Origin: Haematobia irritans
Taxonomy: Eukaryota > Arthropoda > Insecta > Diptera > Muscidae
Reading direction: 5' to 3'
DNA: 64,000 nt
Assembly (NCBI RefSeq): GCF_050003625.1
Contig: NC_134397.1
Coordinates: 276,948,070 to 277,012,069, forward strand
Each line of letters starts with the position of its first letter. Positions within the stretch are counted from its first letter, which is position 1. The notes under the pieces were generated by a model. It saw only the letters and a program-made list of their open reading frames with translations. It did no database searches and was not told the DNA's origin. Shown here piece by piece: positions 1 to 12,302 of the stretch. A program made the translations under genes and the position numbers.

Positions 1-190
1 TTTGATACACAGATAAAAGAAAGGTATATATGGCCGAAATTGGGACGGACTGAATCTTATATACCCTACAATATAGATTTCATATAAAGTTCTACTAAAG
101 CGAGTTATCCATACTGGAGTAACTTGGGCTTTGGTAACAGTTCCATCCGCAATTATATCCCGCAAAATTATCCCAATGGAGCCTACGTTT
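1..190 (+). mobile_element. Family A Helentron-like element, 5' fragment
   Basis: The piece around 27-70 (ggtatatatggccgaaattg, then gaatcttatataccct) resembles the 5' end of the family A element at 52768, which has an aagtatatacggccg start, a GGCC hairpin and a gaatcttatgtaccct block. It is followed at once by the 3' end of an oppositely oriented family A element. The rest up to 190 was not matched elsewhere apart from copy 2. Identification rests on this short terminal similarity. Confidence 0.5.
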
Positions 191-1204
191 TTATACCCTC
201 CACCATAGGATGGGGGGTATATTAACTTTGTCATTCCGTTTGTAACACATCGCAATATTGCTCTAAGACCCCATAAAGTATATATATTCTGGGTCGTGGT
301 GAAATTACGAGTCTATCTAAGCATGTCCGTCCGTCTGTTGAAATCACGCTAACTTCCGAACGAAACAAGCTATCGACTTGAAACATTGCACAAGTAGTTG
401 TTGTTGATGTAGGTCGGATGACATTGAAAATGTGCCATATAGGTCCACTTTTGCGTAAAGCCCCCATATAAACCGACGCTCAGATTTGGCTTCCCTAGCC
501 TCTTGGAGGAGCAAAACTCATCTCATCAGTTTGAAGTTTGGTACATGGTCTAAGTATATGGTCTCTAACAACTGTGCAAAAATTGGTCCATAATTATATA
601 TAGCACCCAAAAGAGAAGCAAATTTCATCCGAACCGGCTGAAAGTTGGTGCGTGGTATAAGTATATGGTCTCTAACAACCGTGCAAAAATTGGTCCACAT
701 CGGTTTATAATTATATAAAGCCCCCATATAAACCGATCCCCAGATTTGACCTCCGTAGACTCATGGATGAGCAAAATTCATCCGATTCGGTTGAAATTTG
801 ATACGTGGTGTTAGTATATGGTATCTAACAACCATGCGAAAATTGGTTCATACATATAACCCCCATTTAATTGCTATAGAAAATTTTGTCAAAATTTTAT
901 TTCTATAGAAAATTTTGTCAAAATTTAATTCTATAGAAAATTTTGTCAAAATTTTATTTCTATAGAAAATTTTGTTAAACTGAATTATATACTGAATTAT
1001 ATAATCGGCCTTTTTTGTTTAATATATACCCCTATGGACTAACTTACAATTTAGAAGACGGTGTTAAGAAGTTTTAAGATACCTTGCCATCGACAAGTGT
1101 TACCGCAACCCAAGTAATTCGTTTGTGGATGACAGTCTTTAGTAGAAGTGGAGGGTACATAAGATTCGGCCTGGACGAACTTACGGTTGTATATACTTGT
1201 TTAA
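191..1204 (-). mobile_element. Family A Helentron-like non-autonomous element
   Basis: Read on the minus strand, the element starts with aacaagtatataca, a small hairpin (aagttcgtccaggccgaatctt) and taccctcca. It then has about 150-bp internal units of the type 'tatatgggggctttata ... accaatttttgcacggttgt ... agagaccatatac', a gacggacgga block, and a 3' hairpin built on ataccccccatcctatggtggagggtat. It encodes no protein; open frames in it come from the internal units. A minisatellite interrupts it near 866-985. The architecture matches the Helentron/DINE-1/mini-me type of dipteran non-autonomous element, which is an inference. Confidence 0.65.
866..985. repeat. Minisatellite, about 30-bp unit (tctatagaaaattttgtcaa)
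   Basis: About four tandem units of the self-complementary motif tctatagaaaattttgtcaa plus aattttatt. The same unit occurs in arrays at 3446, 8985, 47728, 49723 and 59563, so it is a dispersed minisatellite. Here it interrupts family A. Confidence 0.85.
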
Positions 1205-1419
1205 GTTAGCCTGGTATCCATGCAGACTGTTTTGTCTGTTTTTCAATATTATTTATTCGTAATGAAAATAATAACCTAAATACTCTTCCAAATATTATCT
1301 TATCAAATAATTATTTAGAGTCTGAGGACAATTTTTGTAATAACTTCGTCCATCAGAACGAAAACACGCATATTATTTCACAGAATGGCCTAGTTCAACT
1401 AAAATGCCAATGATTACAC

Positions 1420-1517
1420 TGTGACGCAATATTTAAGTTTTTGGCTCCAAACAAAAAATCACTTATCCCAGCCGAAAGTGGAAAAAATCTCTTTCTGGAT
1501 TTTGCTAGATTGGTTGG
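1420..1517 (+). repeat. Short dispersed repeat shared with 28385-28478
   Basis: Both places contain ccaaacaaaaaatcayttat, then ccagccgaaagt, and end in agattggttg. The function and full extent of this repeat are unknown. In this copy a SINE begins directly at its right end. Confidence 0.55.
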
Positions 1518-1800
1518 GAGCCACCGTGGTGCAATGGGGGGAGCCTCCTTGGTGCAATGGTTAGCATGTCCGCCTTGCATACAAGGTCGTGGGTTCGATT
1601 CCTGCTTCGACCGAACTCCAAAAAGTTTTTCAGTGGTGGATTATCCCAGTAATGCTGGTGACATTTCTGAGGGGTTCAAAGCTTCTCTAAGTGGTTTCAC
1701 TGTAATGTGGAATGCCGTTCGGACTCGGCTATAAAAAGGAGGTCCCTTGTCATCGAGCTTAACATGGAATCGGGCAGCACTCATTGATAAGAGAGAAGTT
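1518..1800 (+). mobile_element. tRNA-derived SINE, 3'-truncated, head partly duplicated
   Basis: The head has an A-box-like stretch (ggtgcaatggttagcatg) and a B box (gggttcgattcc), the two internal RNA polymerase III promoter elements of tRNA genes. The SINE body follows (gaacnccaaaaagtttttcag ... ctaagtggtttcactg ... cggctataaaaagga ... gaatcgggcagcactca). The first 20 bp are repeated (gagccaccgtggtgcaatgg, then gagcctccttggtgcaatgg), a short tandem duplication. The copy stops at agagaagttct and lacks the usual 3' end and cctaacc tail. Confidence 0.9.
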
Positions 1801-2579
1801 CTTTATCTATGGAACATTTAACCAAACAATCCAGGAAAGAAATGTAGCCTATAAAATTATGCAAAATTTTCCAGTGCATACTAACTCCTACCAAGAACAT
1901 TTGTAGCATACTTCAGAATGATTTCCGTTACAATACATCAGATTTTCTTGAGTCCCATTACGTAGCAAATACGAGGGCTGTCTTTTATATTTTGAGATTA
2001 GAGAACAAAAATAAATATTAATCATCGAAAATAAAATTACCATTTAATTTGATACCATCCTCGTTTGATTGGTGCTTTTTCTCCTCTTCCTAGATATTCA
2101 CGATAAGAGTGTGAGTGATTGCGAAAGAATCGTTTTTTTTTTCTATCTTAAGCACTTACCATGTTTGTTGTTTTTGCTTTATGGCTGTTAATTACATCTC
2201 ATAATTTGTTTTATTTCGTATTTCTTCTGCCTTTTTTATTTGCGTTCATCTTCATTTGTTCCTATGTCCTAGTCGTCATTGGATTTGAGTGGCAGCGATG
2301 TTTTTTTTTCAAAAGCACTTCGTTGGTAAGCCGGGATCCAGTCATTCATTCTATATGACGCTGCTCATGTGTTAATTAATGTCAGTTTGACTGGTAATAT
2401 GACAGCGACAGGCAGTCAGTTTTAAATTAATTATGAAAAATTAGTTTAAAATCTCTAACAACATCTTAACACGTATGGTGTCATGTTAACAAGTAAACAA
2501 CATAAATTTTTTAAAATGTTTCAAAAATGTAGATTTTGATGTTGGTTCGGCAAGATTGAGAAAAATATTTATTATCCAA
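1801..2579. other. AT-rich spacer between the direct repeats
   Basis: No recognisable gene or repeat. There are short open frames only, of which the one at 2161-2358 is hydrophobic low-complexity (F/L/V rich). The stretch just left of 2580 may belong to the direct repeat, but its counterpart lies outside the window. Confidence 0.6.
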
Positions 2580-2589
2580 TTTGATACAC

Positions 2590-2768
2590 AGATAAAAGAA
2601 AGGTATATATGGCCGAAATTGGGACGGACTGAATCTTATATACCCTACAATATAGATTTCATATAAAGTTCTACTAAAGCGAGTTATCCATACTGGAGTA
2701 ACTTGGGCTTTGGTAACAGTTCCATCCGCAATTATATCCCGCAAAATTATCCCAATGGAGCCTACGTT
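2590..2768 (+). mobile_element. Family A Helentron-like element, 5' fragment (copy in repeat 2)
   Basis: Same sequence as 1-190, with ggtatatatggccgaaattg followed by gaatcttatataccct. It abuts the 3' hairpin of the inverted family A element beginning at 2769. Identification rests on similarity of the first 50 bp to the start of the complete element at 52768. Confidence 0.5.
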
Positions 2769-3783
2769 TTTATACCCTCCACCATAGGATGGGGGGTATA
2801 TTAACTTTGTCATTCCGTTTGTAACACATCGCAATATTGCTCTAAGACCCCATAAAGTATATATATTCTGGGTCGTGGTGAAATTACGAGTCTATCTAAG
2901 CATGTCCGTCCGTCTGTTGAAATCACGCTAACTTCCGAACGAAACAAGCTATCGACTTGAAACATTGCACAAGTAGTTGTTGTTGATGTAGGTCGGATGA
3001 CATTGAAAATGTGCCATATAGGTCCACTTTTGCGTAAAGCCCCCATATAAACCGACGCTCAGATTTGGCTTCCCTAGCCTCTTGGAGGAGCAAAACTCAT
3101 CTCATCAGTTTGAAGTTTGGTACATGGTCTAAGTATATGGTCTCTAACAACTGTGCAAAAATTGGTCCATAATTATATATAGCACCCAAAAGAGAAGCAA
3201 ATTTCATCCGAACCGGCTGAAAGTTGGTGCGTGGTATAAGTATATGGTCTCTAACAACCGTGCAAAAATTGGTCCACATCGGTTTATAATTATATAAAGC
3301 CCCCATATAAACCGATCCCCAGATTTGACCTCCGTAGACTCATGGATGAGCAAAATTCATCCGATTCGGTTGAAGTTTGATACGTGGTGTTAGTATATGG
3401 TATCTAACAACCATGCGAAAATTGGTTCATACATATAACCCCCATTTAATTGCTATAGAAAATTTTGTCAAAATTTATTTCTATAGAAAATTTTGTCAAA
3501 ATTTAATTCTATAGAAAATTTTGTCAAAATTTTATTTCTATAGAAAATTTTGTTAAACTGAATTATATACTGAATTATATAATCGGCCTTTTTTGTTTAA
3601 TATATACCCTATGGACTAACTTACAATTTAGAAGACGGTGTTAAGAAGTTTTAAGATACCTTGCCATCGACAAGTGTTACCGCAACCCAAGTAATTCGTT
3701 TGTGGATGACAGTCTTTAGTAGAAGTGGAGGGTACATAAGATTCGGCCTGGACGAACTTACGGTTGTATATACTTGTTTAAGT
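2769..3783 (-). mobile_element. Family A Helentron-like non-autonomous element (copy in repeat 2)
   Basis: Counterpart of the element at 191-1204, with the same 5' hairpin (right end), about 150-bp internal units, gacggacgga block, and 3' hairpin ending in the left-hand tataccctcc. The minus-strand open frames of 78 and 69 residues inside it are identical in both copies and are repeat-derived, not genes. Confidence 0.65.
3446..3560. repeat. Minisatellite, about 30-bp unit
   Basis: Four tandem tctatagaaaattttgtcaa units as at 866-985, differing by a 1-bp contraction in a T run. Confidence 0.85.
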
Positions 3784-3952
3784 TAGCCTGGTATCCATGC
3801 AGACTGTTTTGTCTGTTTTTCAATATTATTTATTCGTAATGAAAATAATAACCTAAATACTCTTCCAAATATTATCTTATCAAATAATTATTTAGAGTCT
3901 GAGGACAATTTTTGTAATAACTTCGTCCATCAGAACGAAAACACGCATATTA

Positions 3953-5630
3953 CTTACATGTAAAATCTAAATGAATTAACCTGACATGGGTCAGCTAAAA
4001 CGGAAATTATATCCCAGCAAAACAAATATCACCAAAAAAGCAAAGAATATATTCATTTAGGATCCGAAAGTGTGGGGCTGGAACATAAATTCGTAGATTT
4101 TTCAATAGAGTTATTTTAAAATAGTTTCTTGTTTTATTCGATCAAAAGAGCTCTTTCTCTTTACTATTTAAATTTACTTTTATCCTTCTGGATATCCAGG
4201 AAAAAAAAACAAAAATATCGACATCGGCATTTCATTGAGAATTAAATGTTTTAAATGAAATGAAACAAATTAATATATTATTTTTGTTTTTTGTACTTGT
4301 TTGATAAACCTTTTAAGTATTTGTGCAGAGGTCCTCAATAATCGTAAATAACAGTGTGTAGTTTCACTAATTTTCCGTTAAAAAAAAAGAAAAAATACTC
4401 AATATATTTCCCTTGGTCATTCCCAAGTACATCATAAATAATTTTCAATTTTAATTATTTATTTATGTTATTTTTTCATTATGCATTCATAGTCTATGTC
4501 GAATGCTTAGAAGGTTCTCATAAAATAATTACATTGTTGACTCCACCCACCATTACACTTGACCATATGAAAACATTGTATGACCCTTTAAATACCCTCA
4601 GCAGAAGCTTTAAGAGATTCTTAATGGCAGATACTGTGGTCTGGTCATAATCCTATATGGCTGGGTATACCGAAAACTTATTAAAACGTAAATTTATAAT
4701 AAACTCATACTGCGGTTTCTTTTGGCAAATAGCCGCCAGCATTTTCAAGCAAATTTGCATTTCCGCATCTCTGAACAAGCTATGCAACAGCACATTACAG
4801 AGACCATAACTGCGCCAAGGACTGTGATGACTTGAGAACTCAACAACCAAAGCTTCTACTCTATGGACATAGTAGTAGAATTTTGAGTAGAAAATGACTT
4901 AAGAGTTGCTTCTAATGTACTAAGTTGGTGTAAGTGTGTGTGTTATTCATAATTTCGCATATGTTAGAGTTTATATAAGTACGAGTATATACATCTGTCA
5001 CACACACACACACATATACACCAAGTGCTCCCTGAATGCCTGTATTACCACAAACATACATTCATATGCGAGAATATTTTGATTATGCATCCAACACACA
5101 CATATATATATAGTCTTCCTTATATTAAAGCAAACATGTAGTAAATGTTAGAAACCGGCAATCCAGACATCGCGCATGCAACCCATGGGAGCTTCATGGA
5201 GGAGTCATAACAAACAGGACTAATGCTGAGGAATGAATAACTAACCGGGTTTATAATAAACTGAATCTGAATTACTATCCATGGCATAGGGGGTGAACGT
5301 GTACGTTCACAGAACATTACAGCTGTGAAATTTCCATTTAAATTTCAAATATATTCTAAACGGTGACATTTTTGTAGCAAAACCTCTTCGTAACCATACA
5401 GGTGTACATACTTATGAAAAGTTGGTGAATGTATGTAACTTAAGGGGGATTTATCTTAGGAGAAACAAATTATGGTTTCTATATAGCGGAAAATAGAAGA
5501 CAAAATTATTCTAAAGGTTTGAGATAATTCTACAAACCAAGCAATAGGGAAAATGAGTTTGGAATTTAAGATCTTGTTATGGCTTTCAGAGCCAGTTGGA
5601 TGTAAGGCATATAAGTAAATTTTTATATAG
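3953..5630. other. Spacer with (CA)n microsatellite; no recognised gene
   Basis: AT-rich sequence with a (CA)8 run at 4999-5014. Short open frames (4465-4650 plus; 4653-4850, 5120-5317 and 5456-5689 minus) have no family resemblance I can support. No repeat copy from elsewhere in the window was found here. Confidence 0.6.
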
Positions 5631-6877
5631 AAAACAAGTAAGGAAAGTCTAAAGTCGGGCGGGGCCGACAATATTATACCCTGCACCACTTTGTAGATCT
5701 AAATTTTAGATACCATATCACATCCGTCAAATGTGTTGGGTGCTATATTTGTCCCAAATACATACATTTAAATATCACTCGATTTGGACAGAATTTGATA
5801 GACTTTTACAAAATCTATAGACTCAATATTTAAGTTGGCTAACGCACTAGGGTGGAACACAATGTTAGTAAAAACATATGGGAAACATTTAAATCTGAAG
5901 CAATTTTAAGGAAATTTCGCAAAGGTTAATTTATGATTTATCGCTCGATGTATTTATGTATATAAGTTTAGGAAAATTAGAGTCATTTTTACAACTTTTC
6001 GACTAAGCTGTGGCGATTTTACAAGGAAAATGTTGGTATTTTGACCATTTTATATATATGGGAGCTATATCTAAATTTGAATCGATTTCAACCAAATTTG
6101 GCACGCATAGCTACAATGCTAATTTTACTCCCTGTGCAAATCGGAGTAAAAGATTGGCCTCTGTGGTCATATGAGTGTAAATCGGGCGAAAGCTATATAT
6201 GGGAGATATATCTAAATCTGAACCGATTTCAACCAAATTTGGCTCACATGGCTACAATGCTAATTCTACTCCCTGTGCAAAATTTCAACTAAATCGGAGC
6301 AAAAAATTGGCCTCTGTGGTCATATGAGTGTAAATCGGGCGAAAGCTATATATGGGAGCTATATCTAAATCTGAACCGATTTCAATAAAATTTGGCACGC
6401 ATAACTAAAATGCTAATTCTACTCTGAACCGATTTAGCTCATATTTTGCAAGTTTTTCGAGACTCATAAAATATTCCAATGTACTGATTTTGAAGAACAT
6501 CGGTTGATAAACACGCCAATTATGACCAGATCGGGATTAAATATATATAGCAGCTATATCTAAATCTGAACCGATTTTTTCTAAAATCAATAGCGATTGT
6601 CTTTGTCCCAAAAAACGACTCTATGCCAAATTTGAGGACGATCGGACTTAAACTGCGAACTGTACTTTGCGCACAAAAATACATGAACAGACAGACAGAC
6701 GGACGGACAGACAGACAGCCAGACAGACAAACGGACATCGCTAAATCGACTCAGAATTTAATTCTAAGACGATCGGTATACTAAACGATTGGTCTCAGAC
6801 TTTTCCTTCTTGGCGTTACATACAAATGCACAAACTTATTATACCCTGTACCACAGTAGTGGTGAAGGGTGTAAAAA
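5631..6877 (+). mobile_element. Family C Helentron-like non-autonomous element
   Basis: The 5' end reads aaaacaagtaaggaaagtct, then aagtcgggcggggccgac, which can form a hairpin, then tataccctgcaccactttg. Inside are about 150-bp units of the type atatatgggagctatatcta ... gaaccgatttcaaccaaatt ... tgcaaaatttcaact ... catatgagtgtaaatcgggcg. A (GACA/GACG)n tract lies at 6687-6737. The 3' end is ttattataccctgtaccaca, gtagtggtgaagggtgtaaaaa, an imperfect hairpin. It is non-coding. Terminal hairpins, internal units and the GTCY-type microsatellite agree with Helentron/DINE-1-like elements of flies. Confidence 0.75.
6687..6737. repeat. (GACA)n/(GACG)n microsatellite in family C
   Basis: Tetranucleotide tract acagacagacagacggacgg and its continuation. 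It sits in the same place near the 3' end in every Helentron-like element of the window, so it is part of the element and not an independent microsatellite. Confidence 0.9.
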
Positions 6878-6936
6878 CGGTCCACTGAAATAGTGCCCCA
6901 AAAAGTAAAACAAATAAAATCCAAAATGTTTATATA

Positions 6937-7105
6937 CACCCAGAGAAGGAATCACCTAGTTCTTCGAAAACTATGCACCGGATTTCGGAAAGCATGTTAT
7001 GTTTGGCGAGAAAACAATTTTTTTGCGACAAACATGTTGCATGACCACCATCCAAAAATAAAATTTTGCCCTTGAAACATGTTTGAGGTGATCTGCCTGT
7101 AGGAA
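6937..7105 (+). mobile_element. Palindromic MITE H, degenerate copy
   Basis: Starts cacccagagaaggaatcacc and ends near cttgaaacatgtttgaggtg. The core gacaaacatgttgcatgacc matches the complete H elements at 25529 and 24124. It is shorter than the 250-bp full copy, with a decayed right end. No coding potential. Confidence 0.65.
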
Positions 7106-7189
7106 GTAAGGCTCCGTGAAATAAGCATGGAATAACTCCCCAAAATAAGAAATGAAATATGTCCCCAATGTCCTCTACAAAGGACGATT

Positions 7190-8130
7190 TTTGGGGAGCT
7201 ATTTAATTTAAAATTTTGGGAAGTTATTATGAATAATGAAGGAAAATCGGGAGATCGGTCTATGTGTACGTAAATAATCGCACCATATCCGGCGTACATA
7301 TGTGTGTATCCAAAATAACTCTAGGTCTTGAAATTCAACCAAATCGGACAAAAATTGCGGTGTATAGAAATCCAAGAAGGCATATCAAGAGATCGGGCTT
7401 TCTGGGGGCTATATAAAAATGACAACCGAATCACACCATAGTCGGTACACTTATTTATTCACCCAAACTTCCTCAATATTTTGAAACTCAGGCAAATCGG
7501 ATCAAAATTGGGAAATCTAGACGCTCAAGACCTAAATCGGGGGGTCGGTTTGTAGAGGTGCTATATCAAAATCTGGCCCATCTTTGAACTTGAACTGCCC
7601 GCAGCTTAAAGACAAAGTTTTTGCAAAATAGCTTCATTATTGAATACTGTGATTACAAAAGGCAGACAAGCGGTTATATATGAATTTCTCCCTGATCTCC
7701 CTCCCTTTACGTAGTCGAAAATGTTTATGAAATTAGCACCTCCATGGAGCTCTGGAAATGAAATCTGGAGATCGTTTAATATAGAGGCTATATACTATAA
7801 TAAGGGACTGATATGAACCAATTTGTGCATGCTTGTAAAGGCCATATACTAATACCACGTACCAAATTTTGACCGTACGAGTATTGGATGAAATTTGCAT
7901 CTCTATGAGGCTCAAGAAGAAAAATCTGGGAATCAGTTTATATGGGACCATTTTGTGCACGGTTATTAGAAGCCATATACTAACAGCAGATCATTAACCA
8001 GATCATCATGCAATTATTTGAGCCAAATTTCAAGTAGATAACTTGTTTCATTCGGAAGTTTGAGTGAATTCAACTGACGGACGGACATAGCTATATCTAA
8101 TCATAATTTCACCACGCCTTAAACCGATGG
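7190..8130 (+). mobile_element. Decayed Helentron-like sequence (B-type then A-type)
   Basis: 7240-7730 has gggagatcggtctatg, gggctatata and a B-type tail (cttgaactgcccgcag ... attattgaatactgtgatta ... gaatttctccctgatc). 7733-8130 has A-type motifs (gtaaaggccatatactaata, ccaaatttcaagtagata, gacggacggacatagctat). Both are strongly diverged and lack clear ends, so they are old relics. Confidence 0.5.
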
Positions 8131-8984
8131 CAAGTTATGAGATCTGAGACTAGCATTTCGATGCGAAACAAATCGATATCGACAATATTAATATATATTT
8201 TGTTGGTGAAAACTAATTATATAAGAATAATAATATTTATCTTTATTATTTAGCGATAATAATTTATTATATTATATAAATATGCTGAGATTCAAAGTCC
8301 TTCAAACTCATGATGTTCTCAAACCATTTATTAGTATATGGAAATTTTTTATCCATATTTAATCACTGTACCTCATTCTAGAGTCTTCCCATACTTGTAT
8401 TTAAATCTTACAAACTGTAATACGCCTTAAATGCATTCATGCCACATGTTCAGTAGGCAGTTGGAAGTTGTTTTTATTTCTGGAAACATGCTTGTTGTCA
8501 TGTATTTGCAATACAAGCAAAGCCATCCGTAAAGACGTCCGTAGTAGGACGTCTGTTCCTGACGCATATTTGCATTATTTGACTTTGAGATTTTTATTCA
8601 AATTTTCTATATGCCGTTTTGAAGCACTTCGTAGAGACGAACCTTAAAATGCACATAAATTTGCAGATTATTCTCTACAACTCTACAAAACTCAAACGCA
8701 ACAACGACATTTACCAAACCATGATGAAAATAGTTTGATAGTGCTTTGAAAAAATATTAACAAATTTAAATTGTAGACATACATGAGAAAAATGTTCGAT
8801 CGTTTGACAATTAAAAAAATGATCAATTTAAACTCAACTAGAAAAAAAAAATCATTTAGTCTTCAACTGTCAGCACTTTAATTTTAACTAAATATTCTAG
8901 CAGTAAAGGTTATAAATGACGTGTGAGAATATACTAAATATTACATATGTATGTAATAGTTGGTTAACTTTGCCAATTAATTAA
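8131..8984. other. AT-rich spacer, nothing recognised
   Basis: No open frame of note and no repeat shared with the rest of the window was found. Very AT-rich around 8200-8280. Confidence 0.6.
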
Positions 8985-9226
8985 CTTTCTAAAGAAAATG
9001 TTGTCAACATTTCATTTCTATAAGAAATTTTGCCAAAATTTCATTTTGTTAAAATTTCATTTCTATAGGAAATTTTGTTAAAATTTCATTTCTAAAGGAA
9101 ATTTTGTCAAATTTAATTTCTATAAGAAATTTTGTCAAATTTCATTTTTTTAGGAAATTTTGTTAAAAATTCATTTCTATAGGAAATGTTGTCAAACATT
9201 TATTTATACAGGAAATTTTGTCATGG
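8985..9226. repeat. Minisatellite, about 30-bp unit, degenerate
   Basis: About eight diverged tandem units of atttctataggaaattttgt with caaaatttc linkers. Same minisatellite family as at 866-985. The greater divergence between units suggests an older array. Confidence 0.8.
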
Positions 9227-9331
9227 ACTGTTTTCTGGAATATTTTATTGATTATATGAAAATCATGTACTCCCGTGGAGATGGTACCAGGCCTTAAAGG
9301 AACAATACGTCCCTCTTTTGATCTTCTCTGA

Positions 9332-11036
9332 TTTTTATACCCACCACCATAGAATGGTGACGGGGGTATAATAACTTTGTCATTCCGGTTGTAACACATC
9401 GAAATATCGATTTCCAACTATATAAAGTATATGTATTCTTGATCAAGGAGAAATTCTAAGACGATATAACGATGTCCGTCTGTCTGTGTGTCTGTCTGTC
9501 TGTCTGGCTGTCTGTCTGTCTGTTGTAATCACGCTACAGTCTTCAATAATGAAGCAATCGTGCTGAAATTTTGCACAAACTCGTCTTTTGTCTGCAGGCA
9601 GGTCAAGTTCGAAGATTGGCTATATCAGTCCAGGTTTTGATATAGTCCCCATATAAACCGACCTACCGATTTGGGGTCTTGGGCTTATAGAAATCGTAGT
9701 TTTTATCCAATTTGCCTGAAATTGGAAATCTAGAGGTATTGTAGGACCACAAATACGGGTGCCAAAAATTGTGAGTATCGATCCATATTTTGGTATAGCC
9801 CCCATATAGACCGATCTCCCGATTTTACTTCTTGGGCTTATAGAAACTGCAGTTTTTATCAAATTTGCCTGAAATTTGAAATCTGTAGGTATTTTATGAC
9901 CACAAATACGTGTGCCAAAAATTGTGAGTATCAATCCATATTTTGGTATAGCCCCCATATAGACCGATCTCCGATTTTACTTCTTGGGCTTATAGAACCC
10001 GCAGTTTTTATCCAATTTGCCTGAAATTTGAAATCTAGAGGTATTTTATGACCGTAAAGAGGTGTGCCAAAAATGGTGAGTATCGGTCCATGTTTTGGTA
10101 TAGCCCCCATATAGACCGATCTCCCGATTTTACTTCTTGGGCTTATAGAAACCGTAGTTTTTATGCAATTTATTTGAATTTGGAAATCAAAAGGTACTTT
10201 AGAACCGTAAAGAGGTGTACCAAAAATGGTGAGCATCGGTCCATGTTTTGGTATGGTGCCCATATAAACCGACCTCCCGATTTGGGGTCTTGGGCTTATA
10301 GAAACTGTAGTTTTTATTCAGGCAAATTGGAAATCTAGATGTATTTTAGGACCATAAATAGGTGTGCCGAAAATGATGAGTATCGGTCCATATTTTGGTA
10401 TAGCTCCCATATAGACCGATTTCCCGATTTTACTTCTTGGGCTTCTAGAATCCAAAGTTTTATCCAATTTGCTTAAAATTTAAAATCTAGAGGTATTTTC
10501 GGGCCATAAAGAGGTGTGCCGAAAACGGTGAGTATCGGTCCATATTTTAGTATAGCCCCCATAAAAACGATTTCCAGATTTAACTCCTTGGGTTTCTAGA
10601 AACCGTAGTTTTATGTGATTTGCCTGAAATTCTAAATATTCTGGTATTTGAGGCTCACAAAAACGTGTATCGGATTAAGTTTTTATCGGTCCATTTGGTA
10701 ATGCCTCCATATAGACCGACTTCACTTCTTGAGGGTGTAGAAGGCGCACTGATCATGAAAATTGCTTGAAACTCAATGTAAAATTTCCAGATTTTACTTC
10801 TACAGATTTAAGATTTCAAATCAAGACGTTATTTTATAATTTTCTTGCACACTTACAAGAGATGTTAATGATTCCTCTAAAACTCAAACAAAAATGGTTC
10901 TTATGAAATCTTTAAATTTATCTTCCGGAAGTGTCCTCAAGCCCTCCTGAAATTTCAAAGGAAACCCTAATATTTTGTTCATGGTGGTGGGTATTTAAGA
11001 TTCGGCCCGGCCGAACTTACTGCTGTATAACTTGTT
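9332..11036 (-). mobile_element. Family B Helentron-like non-autonomous element
   Basis: The minus-strand 5' end is at the right: acaagttatacagcagtaag, then ttcggccgggccgaa, a perfect hairpin arm pair, then atacccaccaccatgaac. About six internal units with a period of about 153 bp follow (tatatgggggctataccaaa ... accgatactcac ... ggcacacctctttatgg ... cccaagaagtaaaatcggga). The (GTCT)n tract is at 9474-9524. The 3' hairpin ataccccc-gtcaccat-tctatggtggtgggtat is at the left. Open frames of 110-112 residues in this span arise because the unit is a multiple of three; they are not genes. Confidence 0.75.
9474..9524. repeat. (GTCT)n microsatellite in family B
   Basis: About 50 bp of gtctgtctgtctg with interruptions, at the position conserved in all family B copies. 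Confidence 0.9.
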
Positions 11037-12302
11037 TTTTTTTTTTTTTAATTTTTATTTTCGTTTCTCTATTTTTCATTATCAAAATTTTCAAGTCAAA
11101 GTTCTTTGAACTTTCAAAATCCCATAAAATATTTTCAATTTAAGAATTACTTTAAACAAAATCTACTGCACTCATGGAGGTGTATAAGCGTAGCAAAAAT
11201 TACTTCACACGTGACAACAAATCCATTCGGGTGAAACATGAGTATAAAATGAAAAAAAAAAAAACACCTGATAAAATATTTCCTTTGGGCATTTTGTCCT
11301 AAACGTGGAAGCATTCTAGTCTTGGTACAAAAGCTTTCAGGCAGAAAAATGGAAAAAACACAAAACGTGATATTTCCATTTATATGGTTGGTCGCATGAC
11401 CTGATATACCGGGAGTGAGCCGAGTTGAAACGTACTCCAATGAGATGAACCTAAATGACATAAATTGCGGATAAATGCCGCCTTGTGAATGTGGTGGAAT
11501 ATGGCCAAGAGCAAATTTTGCCTGGGGATTGGATTTTTTTCTTAAGACATTAGATGAAATGAAATTTTAATAAGCCTAAACCAGAGAAGCCTATTGTATT
11601 ATGAGAGCACTGCTGGCAAGTTATACCCAGTATGGAACGCATGTTTGCTTCAACTTACAATTTTATACACGCTTACCTCTCGGATGGACGCATACATATA
11701 TTAGTTGACATTCATCATGTGCAGGACACAAAACTGTTTGTTTGGAGAGCCCATTAATAAAATGTTTGCTATGAGATTCCCAATGGGCATTAAGATATCC
11801 GTCTATTGAAATCACCAGACCGCATCTTCTTTGGTGTATTGAATTTTTAGGCTAAGAATTATTTTTTGGAATCAAGAAATATTTCTTAATATGAAATATC
11901 TGTTATAATTTCGAATTTTAACTGACATTTCTTCGCACGTCAATAGCATTATTAATGTACTGCTATTAAAGATAATGAAAGTTCAATAAATGAAATGATT
12001 ATTCAAATTTTCATTTTATTGATGCCAGATTTAAGGATAGATAAGTTTCTAAAAAATGCCTTTATTTTGAAGAAAGCGCATCTTTGGCCTGGAATAAATA
12101 CCAAATTCCTAAGGGGAGGTCAAAATGTTTGAATCTATTTAAACTTTTTTAAGTTATATAGAAATGCACAAATGAAGAGTAGAAAAAGCTCTTAATGTTT
12201 GTGAGAAAATTTATGACTTTATATCTCTCGAAAATCGGCCTAACGTCGTTTGTACTTGAAGAAGTTAACATTTTCCTATATGTAAAGAACGTGCACACCT
12301 CT
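11037..12302. other. Spacer, no gene recognised
   Basis: Poly-T at 11036-11049 follows the element end. The minus-strand open frame 11147-11461 (104 residues) shows no motif I recognise. No repeat copy was identified here. Confidence 0.55.

Larger units (their letters stand above)
1..1376. repeat. Long direct repeat, copy 1 (continues left of window)
   Basis: This segment recurs at 2580-3952 in the same orientation. By eye only a handful of single-base or 1-bp indel differences occur, for example in A and C runs near 955 and 1028. Copy 1 is cut by the window edge, so its true left end is unknown. The copies diverge after the shared sequence acacgcatatta. Each copy carries a family A 5' fragment, an inverted family A element and a 30-bp-unit minisatellite. 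It could be a recent segmental duplication, long direct termini of a larger element, or an assembly duplication of two haplotypes. Confidence 0.9.
2580..3952. repeat. Long direct repeat, copy 2
   Basis: Second copy of the segment at 1-1376, offset 2579 bp, same orientation, almost identical. It carries the same family A fragment (about 2590-2768), inverted family A element (2769-3783), minisatellite (3446-3560) and trailing 170 bp (3784-3952). The near absence of differences points to a very recent duplication or to an assembly effect. Confidence 0.9.

Noticed and set aside
1518..1610. tRNA gene calls on SINE heads (also 15336, 43082, 48279, 62720 and minus-strand copies)
   Set aside because: A and B boxes are present, but the cloverleaf is degenerate and each is followed by the same SINE body and target duplication.
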